From Endotrypanum monterogeii (lineage: Eukaryota > Euglenozoa > Kinetoplastea > Trypanosomatida > Trypanosomatidae), in contig CM007320.1 of assembly GCA_000333855.2 (NCBI GenBank), forward strand, positions 1,477,162 to 1,541,161: a stretch of 64,000 nucleotides of DNA, written 5' to 3'. The position numbers were made by a program, and so were the translations under genes. Below the pieces are notes generated by a model. It had not been told where the DNA came from. It worked only from the letters and a program-made list of their open reading frames with translations, and searched no databases. Below, one piece after another: positions 1-8,779 of the stretch (its first letter is position 1; each line of letters begins with the position of its first letter).

Positions 1-427
1 TCTCCATCCGTTCTGCGTAGTTGTTTAGCTCACCCATTGTGTCGATTCGCCTTCCTTCCTTTCCGTCTTCCCTCCCCTCTTCCTTCATACCGAGGCCTTC
101 GTTTTTGTTTCCATCGACGCCGACAGGACTCTGCAGAACGTTTAATACCATCTTCGATAACCTTCCCTTCTCCTCCTCCTCCTCTTCGCATGCTTCCCCC
201 ATCCGCTCTCTTTCCCTTCTTTGATACTCGTTGATTTTTAACTAGCGAGGCTACTGCTATTCCGTGATACCATACGCGTCGGTTCCCTTTTTTTTTTTCC
301 GCCCCTTCTATCTCCCTCTCACCCCGCGTTTTCCCTGCAAAGACGTTTCATTTCGGCGTCGCATCTTTCCCACGCCTTTTTTTTCTCAATCTCTGACACC
401 GGTACCACTGCGAGACGGAAGGGAAAA
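1..427 (+). other. Spacer and 5' UTR upstream of the RING protein
   Basis: No gene is visible here. The + strand is strongly pyrimidine-rich (TTCC/CTCC runs throughout), as is usual upstream of a trypanosomatid trans-splice acceptor. The short open frames in it encode only Ser/Pro/Phe-rich low-complexity sequence and look like by-products of the C/T bias. Confidence 0.7.
282..342 (+). promoter_or_regulatory. Candidate spliced-leader trans-splice acceptor for the RING gene
   Basis: A long pyrimidine tract (about 282-336, with a T-run at 288-298) is followed by the first AG at 341-342. Addition of the spliced leader there would leave an 85-nt 5' UTR, and the first ATG downstream would be the chosen start at 428. 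Assignment is by pattern only. Confidence 0.5.
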
Positions 428-1405
428 ATGGGGTGCTGTTGTTGCTGTCTCCGCCCACGTCCTAGGGTAGACCACCAAACTCATTCGACGTGGCAGGGTC
501 GCGTGAACGCTGAGGGCTTTTCTTTTCAGCGAAATGACCACCGTTCAGCAGTGCGATCCGTCAAGGCGGGGTACACTTGCGACGTGTGCGGTATAGATAT
601 GGATCCGGCCCTCCTTGACGGCCACCAAGAGACCTGCCGAACAAATCACCTCCGCGCCATTCTGGCAAAGAATGCCGCACTCCTCTCTGCTGCGAGCATT
701 CAGCCCTCGTCTCCGAGGGTGAAGTACAGCGACGATGCGACGTCAAGGGACAAGGAGCAGTGCGTGGTATGTATGGACCGACCTCGTTGCTACGCGTTTC
801 TCCCTTGTGGACACATCAGTTGCTGTCAGGAGTGCACCAAATCTCTCGATCAATGTCCTCTGTGCCGGCAACCACGCGAGGGGCTCTGTCAGGTTTCTCC
901 GAACGTGACGGCGCAGTACGAGTGCAAGCACTGTCATGAGCTGATCGTTCCGACCCTCTTTGATGGCCATCGAGAAGTCTGTGGACTGCGACAGCGTCAG
1001 GCGCAGCGTGAGGCTGAGAACGCCGTGGCGGAAGCCAAGGCAGCAGCATTGGCGATAGATGCTACCGTAGTCAACGCTGGGAACTCAGCTGGGCCAGCAC
1101 ACAGCTCCCTTTCGCGGCGAGTTAGCACCGAGTCAGCGCACAGTACGGTCTCGTCTCCTTTTCCTGGTGCCACACCGCCTCTTTCCAAACTCTCCACTCC
1201 CACTCCACAAGCAGCGACGGCAGCGCCTTTCACCTCGGCACGCTCGCTTTCGCACCTCTGCCTGGAATGTGGCAAAACATACGACCAGTTGGTTTTGTGC
1301 GTACCGTGCGGGCACCGTGTGCTCTGTTACACTTGCTCTAAGAGGCTGACGACGTGTCCAGTGTGTGTGACAGAGATCCGTGACACCATCGTCGCCTTTG
1401 ACTGA
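428..1405 (+). CDS. Double-RING zinc-finger protein with N-terminal acylation motif (putative E3 ubiquitin ligase)
   Basis: This 325-residue protein starts at an ATG in a pyrimidine-tract context. It carries two C3HC4 RING-like modules. The first spans residues 112-146 (C112, C115, C127, H129, C132/133, C136, C143, C146). The second spans 278-313 at the C-terminus (C278, C281, C294, H296, C300, C303, C310, C313). Each is preceded, at a distance, by a small C-x2-C...H-x4-C finger (about 51-70 and 166-185) sharing a 'DGH(Q/R)E' core, so the layout looks like an internal duplication of finger plus RING. RING proteins of this type usually recruit E2 enzymes for ubiquitin transfer. The protein begins MGCCCCCLRPRPR: Gly2 followed by five cysteines fits N-myristoylation plus palmitoylation, so it may sit on the plasma or flagellar membrane. 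The linker (about 190-275) is Ala/Ser-rich and probably disordered. The RING assignment is firm; ligase activity and membrane anchoring are inferred. Confidence 0.85.
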   Translation: MGCCCCCLRPRPRVDHQTHSTWQGRVNAEGFSFQRNDHRSAVRSVKAGYTCDVCGIDMDPALLDGHQETCRTNHLRAILAKNAALLSAASIQPSSPRVKYSDDATSRDKEQCVVCMDRPRCYAFLPCGHISCCQECTKSLDQCPLCRQPREGLCQVSPNVTAQYECKHCHELIVPTLFDGHREVCGLRQRQAQREAENAVAEAKAAALAIDATVVNAGNSAGPAHSSLSRRVSTESAHSTVSSPFPGATPPLSKLSTPTPQAATAAPFTSARSLSHLCLECGKTYDQLVLCVPCGHRVLCYTCSKRLTTCPVCVTEIRDTIVAFD

Positions 1406-2819
1406 GGCCAAAACACACAGCTCGCGGTATTTGGGTTTTTCTTTCCCCACTCGAGAGAGGCTTGGCATCGCATACATATATGTATGTATATACACGTAAA
1501 GAACGATCGCTGCGTTCACGAGGTGCGGTGAAGAAGTAATTAGGCATGTACAGAGATCACAGTAATCGCGGTACTAATTGCGTATTATCTCATCGATCGG
1601 CTGATCGAGTGTGGAATTGCTCGCGGGTTGGGCACACAGCGAACAGAAACAACACGAAAAAATGAGGAGGTGTGACACCTTCAGGTAAAAGAAATAAGGG
1701 GGGGGGGCACGAGCGAGGAAGACGCATTGGAGATCTTATTTATTTATGCATCTATGTAATGTCCGCGCATAGTTGCTCGCGCAGGTGTGTAACGGCATTG
1801 TATTTTATTTGTTTAGCAGTGGACAAGCTGATCACCGTCTTCAGTTGTGCGTTGTCGTCTACACACATAGAGTAGGGGGTGTCGGCAAAGGTACTTCACT
1901 CCCCCTCTCCATTTGGCCTCACGACAAGTTTTTTTTTTTCATTTCCTCTTTTCTCGTTTCTTTACATTTTTTTGTTGTTTCAAATTCTCTCGCCGCTGCG
2001 TGGCCTATGCATCTTTCCAGTGGGTTAATGTGTGCGCGTGTATCCTTTGGGCTGTGGAAGCAGCGCTGCTCTTTTTCCCTATTTCTCTGTGTGCCAGAGG
2101 GAGGGGGGGTGGGCGGGCGGGCTGTACGCACACCCAGCAAAATCTCTAGAGCGTCGCTCTTCACTCATTTAGGTAATAGTAGCTTGCGGCGTTTTGCGAT
2201 ACAAAAAAAAAGTGTGTGGGTGGGCGGTATTTGCTGCCTTTTCAGAGCCTCAAGTCACAGCGGCTGTGACTCCTGCATAGTCTCCTCTTGGCACCTTTGG
2301 ATGACAGTACGTCTCTCTTTTTATGTGGACTTTAATTTTTTTTTTTGATTGGTGTTACGTTATGAGCGCGACATTTCCCATCTTTCACTGATTTTTTTGT
2401 TCGTTTTGGGGATAATCAGCTCCTCCATGGTTTTTCCCCCTTGATGTGCACCGGTGCGCACAGCAAGCAGAGGAATTGTCGAGAAAAAGGGATGGGGGAG
2501 TCAGCCAGAGGCACGTGATGCCGTGTCCTCACTTTCTTTACCACACCTCTGCACAACACTTACCTTCATGTTGCGTTTCTTTTTAAGCATCCATTTTTTT
2601 TTTGTTTTGCGCGTGGCGGACTAATTCACCGAGTTTTAAACGAATCAACACTTCTTTTCACTAGTACAATCTTTTTTTCCTTCCGTTCCTTTTCTTGTGT
2701 TTCTTATTTTGGCTGTTTTTCCCCATCCTACTTGAATTTTATCAAGTTTTTTTTTTTTTTGCAGTTGCTGTTGCGTTTTTAAAAATTCATTTCTGTGTCC
2801 GCGTGCATTTTGTTTTTGG

Positions 2820-3340
2820 TTCCTCCGGGCGTTGGTCTGCCCCAGCGTGTGGCACCCGGAGTGTGCAGCACCTAAACTTCTAGAGGGTCGCAGCAAAGCC
2901 TCTTTCCCCCCTCTTGTCCACCATCGCCGTACACCGCATGTGCTTTGTGGCAGGGGCGGTTGTCGATGGTGTAGTGAGGCGGCGGTGATGCACCGCTACG
3001 CATGTAGATGCTGGTGTTGCGGATGGCCTTGCGTCGCACCGATGCGTGACAGTGCCGGTGGCCGCGTCATTGGTGGGCTGATGGAAAGGTCTGCGTGCGT
3101 CGAGCACCTCTCGCTGTGTCCTGACTGGCTGGTAGAGGTTGGACCACAGCTAGCGTTGCACCACGTGGGGCGCAGTGTAAAGGGGAGCTGCGCTGAGGGT
3201 GCGGCCTCCGTAGTCGGGGGTAGGTGGAGCTCTCAACTAGCACCGAAGGGGGCTCACCTCGTCAGCCCCACCGCAACGCGTGTCGAGCGCTACGCTGCAG
3301 CACTGTGTGTGTGTGCAGTACAGGGTGGGAATTAACACTC
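2820..3340. mobile_element. Possible degenerate SIDER-type retroposon
   Basis: This block of roughly 520 bases is clearly richer in G+C than the T-rich sequence on either side. It is bounded on its left by a T-rich stretch and ends near a short GT run. Leishmania 3' UTRs often carry SIDER elements, extinct short retroposons of about 0.5 kb linked to mRNA decay or translational control. Size, position in a 3' UTR and composition fit, but I could not compare it with a SIDER profile. A coding remnant is the alternative: the open frame 2832-3335 runs through it on the + strand but does not resemble any family I know. Confidence 0.3.
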
Positions 3341-3840
3341 CATGTTCCTGGGAATAAAATCGTCGATTGATTTTTTTCCCGACCTTGTTCGACATCGGCG
3401 AGCTGGCCGTCTTCTCCTTTTCGCTTACGTGATGTCCCTCTGTGGGCTGTTTGTGCTCTCAAAATCTTTTTCTCGTTGGGTTTGACTGATTTGCTTCACT
3501 GCTGTCGCAGGGCATTTGATGTATAATGTCGCAATCGCTTACCTCTTCGCCTCTCCCTTCTCTTCGGGCACTGCTCCCCCTTTTTCGTTTTTATCCCCCT
3601 TCACGCGGCCCTTTCTCCCCCCGGTGTTGTCAACTGTTTTTTTCATTACGTTGGTTCTAGCTTTGTTTTTGCCGCTCAAAACAAAAGAATATGTTGTTTT
3701 TGTCCATGTCCTTTTATTTCTCCAAACTCTTTGCATTGGGTACTGTTTGTGCTCTTCCGATTTTGTGGCACTGCCTTACCAGCTGTTCACGTGAACAGGT
3801 GAATGTAGCCATCTGTTTCCAGACCAGATAAGTACATCAA

Positions 3841-3858
3841 CACACACACACATATATA

Positions 3859-3888
<30 letters not shown>
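3841..3888. repeat. (CA)n-(TA)n microsatellite
   Basis: A short CA run passes into an interrupted TA tract with periodic TATATG units, inside the long spacer. No function is visible beyond likely length polymorphism. Confidence 0.9.
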
Positions 3889-3889
<1 letters not shown>

Positions 3890-4255
3890 TCACTGTTTGT
3901 TTTTGCATGTGTAAGTTAGCTAATAAACGTTACCATCGAGCCAGAACGGATTTGTGTTCGTTTGTGTGTGTGGGGGAGGGGGGAGGAGTGGGGGGCTCAG
4001 AACCTGACATCTTCACAGTAGATTACCCTTTCTGTCTTTCTCGCGAGAGAGCGAGTTGGACGCATCCTGCTTTTGGTCTATACCCCTCCACTCTAACGTA
4101 TTGGTTTGTTTCCTTCGCTTTGTGCGATCGAATATATCGATGGAGAAGAGAACAAGTTGGAAAAAAAAAAGATACTCAATAAGTGATCCTGAAACGTCTC
4201 GCTCGTCACGATTCAAAGCGCGTTTTTTTATTTCCGACAGGAAAGCTTTTTTTTT

Positions 4256-4258
<3 letters not shown>

Positions 4259-4286
<28 letters not shown>
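4259..4286. repeat. (GT)14 microsatellite
   Basis: A perfect GT dinucleotide run directly follows a T-rich tract in the spacer upstream of the C2-like gene. Confidence 0.95.
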
Positions 4287-4291
<5 letters not shown>

Positions 4292-4634
4292 GACTCACCC
4301 CATTCCTGGCGCGTTGATTTTTTTTTCTTTTAGTGCACGCAGATGAGCTGGATTTTATCAGGGGCGTCAAGAAATGCGGTCTTCTATGATTGCTACTCGT
4401 TCTAATTTCTAAGGATATGGAGGCTGCTGAGTTGATTGGATCCGTTGTTCTGCTTTTTATAATTCTGTGTCTTTGTCGCTGCTCATCGTGTAATATAACT
4501 TCACCTGTTGTACAGAGAAAAAAAAAGAAACGAGGGTGAATTTTTTCCTGCTGCCGATAGGGAGCGGGCTTACGCTCACACTTTTCCTGCAGTTCCCGAT
4601 GTCCGCGTATCACTGGCAACCCTAGGTGATACTC

Positions 4635-4679
<45 letters not shown>
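4635..4679. repeat. Composite (AT)n(GT)n microsatellite
   Basis: An AT run (4635-4656) joins a GT run (to 4679) without interruption. A similar CA-to-TA composite occurs at 41018-41054. Confidence 0.95.
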
Positions 4680-5147
4680 CTTGATTCTCGTACTTCAAAG
4701 GGGCGGTTGCTATTTCTAGGCACACGGAAAAGCACGCGAGGTCGCTGCTGGAATATTACGTTGCCTTTTTCCCCCGTCTTCCTATCCCCCATCTTTTGTA
4801 TTTGATGTAACTGTCTGATGCATGCAACGGAGGGCGTGCTCTCTGGTACCAGAGCCACCACTGGTGTTGTCTGCATCGGCGCCTTTGCATCTCTCCCATA
4901 TCCAGTAATACCTCGGAAGCGAAGTTGGCCCCTTATCAGCGCCGGCCCGAATCGTTCCCCAAGCCCTGCCACTTCCTAGACGCTCCGCTTGGGAGCATCA
5001 TGCTGCCACGAGAAAAAGACTCCTGTAACCCGCTATGTGGTTTAGGCTCCCTCCCCGCCCCCGTTGAAAGGACAAACCCTTGGCGACAACCGCACCACCA
5101 GTCGCGAGGTCGACTCGTATTAAAGTAGCAGCGGAAATTCCGCTTCA

Positions 5148-7193
5148 ATGGATCGGCGGATGTATAGTGACAAGAGCAACAGTCTGTTACCAGAGACGCC
5201 GCAGTCGCGGTCCGAGTCGCTGGCAGTCTTCGATGGGAGATGGGCTACTGCTTCCGAGGAACTCCCACCTCATATAACCAATTTTTCGCTTCACAGGCCA
5301 CTTCCTGCACATTCTTCAGAGATTGCGGCACTGCCGCATTCAACCTACGTATCGCCTCCGTCCACCTCGGTAACGCAATCGGGGCGCTTCCTCGTTCCGG
5401 AGTGCAATGCAGCACCGAGGTATCACATCCTGCCCAACGGGCTGCGATGCGCAGGCGGCGCTGATGGACACGCTCAGCAGTCTTCACATGCCCGCAGATA
5501 CTCTGCTCTCACTCCTCATCTTTTCGTGGCGAACTTGAACCTTTCCCGGATTTCCATCGTCTCTCTAGACTTGGCCTCAGCTGGCGTCGCGGCGGCTCCG
5601 CTATTATTGCGTGGCACTGTAAGTGGTACACGCTTACGCTTCGCCACAGAGCTGGCCTGGCCGATACCAGAGCCAAGTCGGCAGGGTACTACGTGCTGGG
5701 GGGCAAAAGACGTTCCTGCGAGTTCCTGGTCTGTTGCGTGGCCTTCTTTTTCTCTGACGGATACCATCGAGGCCCCGTGTGTACTTCAGGGAGGGAGTGT
5801 GGTGCTGCCAAAGCTGATTCTCGTGCTGGAGTGTTATGTCGGTGCTTATACGAAGGGGCTAATTACGTGTACAATGCCGCAGCCAACCGAGCAGTACGTT
5901 GGCCGTTGCGAGATTCCCCTTGGGGATGTGGCTATCAGTGAGCGTTCCCCTGATGTGGGTCAGCCGAATCCGGTTGAGGTCGTTCTGCGAGACCGCTTTG
6001 GCTCTTCACGGGGCTGCGTCCGCTTCTGTGCCGTGCTGCAGGCGCTGCTTCAGCGCACGGTTCGACTGAGAAACGTCGAGTTGCTTCAAGGTGATTCGCC
6101 TATCGAACAAACTCCAAGTAGCCATCATCGAAACGCAGCGCCCTTTCTTTCCGATGGGGAGGTAGTGCTCACTCTAGTCAATCCACGCTGTGCCTCTGAG
6201 GGGAAGCGCGAGGGCTCTGTGGTAGCGGCGGCAGCGGCTGACATTCGTACCACTGCAGCCGTGCGGTGGTCTGTTCTGCCGTCGGTGTCTTTCTACGACA
6301 CATTGGACACTGTCAGTTCACCTTCCTTCTCGCCCTCGTCGTTGCTACTCGGGTATTTTCATTACACCGAGTCGATGCAAGATGTATGCACACAATCTCA
6401 TGGGTGGAGCCCATCAGGGGCAGAGAGGCAGCATCGGCAGATCTTGCTTGGCACCATTGCCATACCAACACCTCCGCTGCATCCCAGTCATTCCTCTCAG
6501 GGTGATTATGATTTCGCATTGCGGCAGCGACGAGAAGAGCTTATTTCAGCCCAGTCTGTGCCGTTTCGTTACAACTTTGCAATGCCGCTCCGCGTTTCTG
6601 AGGGGGGTAGTCAATTGATGGTTATGAAACACTGCTGGGTGCGCGGCATCGCGGAGACATGGACTGCGCCCCAGAGAGTCCTGCAGACTGGAGGAGAAGT
6701 TGTCGGTGGAGGGGCCGACTCAAGGCGGGATCCGTTGCCCACGCGGGGATCGGCGCTGGCTACTGGAACAGTTCAGACTGCGAACACAGTGCGAGCGGGG
6801 CTGCACGGTCGGTTTCTTGCAAATCCTCAGGATTCCTCTGCTGGTGTTGCTGTGCTGAGGGCCGAGAGGGGGAGTGACGAGGTAAAGAAGGTAGGGGGGG
6901 AGGGGCAACAGAAGGACGGAGTATTCGAGGGAGTGCGCAGGCGACAAGCGGCTTTGATTCACCGTATCGAGCAGCGCCTCTCCAGTGTGCAGCGGCAGCG
7001 GCACGATCTACAGGGCGAGATAGTTAGCCAAGCCGATCATGCGCGACGGGAAGAGAACGCCATCGCTGAGGAATACAATCTGCTGAACAGCCAGCTGATG
7101 AAGGCCCAGGTGGCTTATCAGGAGACAGCAGATGAACTGCTCGAGCTGCAGAGGAGAACCATGTTTATGGATCGATCCAGCGACAAGCCGTGA
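5148..7193 (+). CDS. Hypothetical protein with C2-like region and C-terminal coiled coil
   Basis: This 681-residue protein starts at the first ATG of its frame (5148). I do not recognise a named orthologue. Residues about 125-305 alternate beta-strand-like hydrophobic segments with a pattern like the end of a C2 domain: a 'GRCEIPLGDV' strand-turn, then a 'VVLRDRFGSSRGCVRF' pair. This suggests a C2 or C2-like beta-sandwich, which often binds membranes or ciliary partners. The middle (310-590) is Ser/Pro-rich with scattered hydrophobic stretches. Residues about 597-672 (from 'RRRQAALIHRIEQRL') form a clear coiled coil rich in Q, E, R and L. The frame closes at 7193, yet a coding-like heptad pattern continues in another frame to 7314 (see findings), so the annotated C-terminus may be cut short by an indel. 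Expression is expected to follow trans-splicing as for its neighbours. Confidence 0.75.
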   Translation: MDRRMYSDKSNSLLPETPQSRSESLAVFDGRWATASEELPPHITNFSLHRPLPAHSSEIAALPHSTYVSPPSTSVTQSGRFLVPECNAAPRYHILPNGLRCAGGADGHAQQSSHARRYSALTPHLFVANLNLSRISIVSLDLASAGVAAAPLLLRGTVSGTRLRFATELAWPIPEPSRQGTTCWGAKDVPASSWSVAWPSFSLTDTIEAPCVLQGGSVVLPKLILVLECYVGAYTKGLITCTMPQPTEQYVGRCEIPLGDVAISERSPDVGQPNPVEVVLRDRFGSSRGCVRFCAVLQALLQRTVRLRNVELLQGDSPIEQTPSSHHRNAAPFLSDGEVVLTLVNPRCASEGKREGSVVAAAAADIRTTAAVRWSVLPSVSFYDTLDTVSSPSFSPSSLLLGYFHYTESMQDVCTQSHGWSPSGAERQHRQILLGTIAIPTPPLHPSHSSQGDYDFALRQRREELISAQSVPFRYNFAMPLRVSEGGSQLMVMKHCWVRGIAETWTAPQRVLQTGGEVVGGGADSRRDPLPTRGSALATGTVQTANTVRAGLHGRFLANPQDSSAGVAVLRAERGSDEVKKVGGEGQQKDGVFEGVRRRQAALIHRIEQRLSSVQRQRHDLQGEIVSQADHARREENAIAEEYNLLNSQLMKAQVAYQETADELLELQRRTMFMDRSSDKP

Positions 7194-8779
7194 CTGGCGG
7201 GGGACCTACACGCGACTGGAGGTATCCGAACAGCATCAGCAGCAGCTGACGCATGCTGAACAGGCTGGCCACGCGCTGGTGTCGCTTGGGCAGGTGGGAG
7301 CGAACGCGCGGTGATCGATCGATGTGGACAACAAAATTGCTGCTGCTCTTCCTCACTCGTGACACCAAGTCCTACAGAATATTTTACCAAAAGTTTTTTT
7401 TCGATTTTCCTTACTGCCCCATTTTTTTTTTTATCCAATACCACATGGGCAGAAGGTCGGCGGGGGGCGTATGAAGGTGCTGCTGCTGGATACTACTCCG
7501 TCACGCGCGGACTCGCTCTTGTATGGCCTTGGGGCATGAGTAGCAGGATTCTGGGAGTGACATCAGCGCGATATGATTGAGAAGAGGGGCAGGGTTAGAT
7601 TTTTCTCAGTTTCGCAGGCGAACCGCCTATCTCCACTTACCAACGTCGGTGCTGTCTTGTGATGGTGTCAAGGTCCATCAGTATGCGACGTAGTGGAGAG
7701 GAAACAAATACATAGATCGGTGCGTCGCCACTGGTGTTCGTAGTGGGGTGCTCAGTGGCGAGGCGCCGGGGTCACCTGCGGCTATGGGTAATTTCGGCAT
7801 AATCCCTTTCGATGAGTACCATGTGAACACAGCTCAAAATGTATTCCACGAGGCCTTTGACTACCTACTTGGAAGGAATGGGTGGTGGGTGGTGCGGTGG
7901 CGGCTAGAGTCACTTCAGAGGGGCTGGTGCCATGCGATGACCAGCTTCTCTGGAGCAACTTGGGGGAGGGAGGGGGGTGAGCTGCAAAGCGACGGTTGAT
8001 TGGAGAGCGAACCCGCTACCGTATCCATGTAGCTGATCGACCAAGTTTCACTTCACCTGTACACCCCTGCACTGCGCCACTTTGCGGGCATATCTTGGGC
8101 TCAGGGTGGGGGATTTGCAGTGTGGAGTCCAGTCTGTGCGCTATGTCGGAGTGGACACACTGAGGTTGAAAAAAAAAAAAGAGAGAGCAGCTGGGGCAGG
8201 GTTACCGTAGTCCCCAAAAACTAGGAACGAAAATTGCTCTCTCTGAGAGTGTTTTCCTTTCTCCGGGGATAGAGGTCATTTTGGCGTATATCTTTCCCTG
8301 CGTGCGCCAGGGAGTGAGTGTGGTCATAGGCAAAACGGGGGGGGAGGGGTAGCACCTCGTCACTCCACCACAAGTAGTCCTCTTTCTTGATGTGTATTCG
8401 TGCATGATAGTTCCTGCCCGGGAGCGGACTCTCATTGCTTTTTATTTGGACTTGATTCACTTATTGTGCTCGTTTTTTTTTTCCACACTCCCCTTTTCAC
8501 TCCCCCTCCTATCAATACACACACACGTACACGTACACGTACACGCGTGCGCTGGGGTTCGTTGGCGAGAGCACATCCTCATCTTAGCACGACTTCCTCT
8601 CCTCTTTTTTTCTGACTTTTTTTTTGAGCGAAAGCGAGATAACAGTAAGGTATTTTCTACACTACGCGCACACTCATAAGTGTTTGTCCACACAGCGTCC
8701 ATTATTTGGTGGTTCACCACTTCCTCGCCTTTCACGCCGGCCTCGGTTGGTAGCCACGAATTTCATTCGCCAACGCATC
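7194..8779 (+). other. Spacer (1.6 kb) between the C2-like gene and GlyRS
   Basis: The first 120 bases carry a coding-like tail in a shifted frame (to 7314). The remainder is mixed 3' UTR and 5' UTR sequence with A-runs, G-runs and an imperfect ACACGT repeat at 8518-8546. I see no RNA gene. The final pyrimidine tract before GlyRS is listed separately. Confidence 0.6.
8593..8628 (+). promoter_or_regulatory. Candidate trans-splice acceptor for glycyl-tRNA synthetase
   Basis: A C/T-rich tract with two T-runs (8593-8625) is followed at once by the first AG at 8627-8628. Splicing there gives a 151-nt 5' UTR before the ATG at 8780. That leader is open in the GlyRS frame, which matters for the possible mitochondrial isoform. 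Confidence 0.5.

Larger units (their letters stand above)
1406..5147 (+). other. Long spacer (3.7 kb) with microsatellites and a GC-rich island
   Basis: No convincing gene is seen. The spacer should hold the 3' UTR of the RING gene and the 5' UTR of the next gene. It contains many T-runs, (CA)(TA) repeats at 3841-3888, a (GT) run at 4259-4286, a composite (AT)(GT) repeat at 4635-4679, and a GC-rich block at about 2820-3340 that differs in composition from its surroundings. Open frames of up to 191 codons start at non-ATG codons or are low-complexity. Confidence 0.6.

Noticed and set aside
1773..2348. 191-codon open frame after the RING gene
   Set aside because: It starts at TTG and is dominated by poly-Phe and Cys/Val/Gly stretches from T- and G-runs; no family resemblance.
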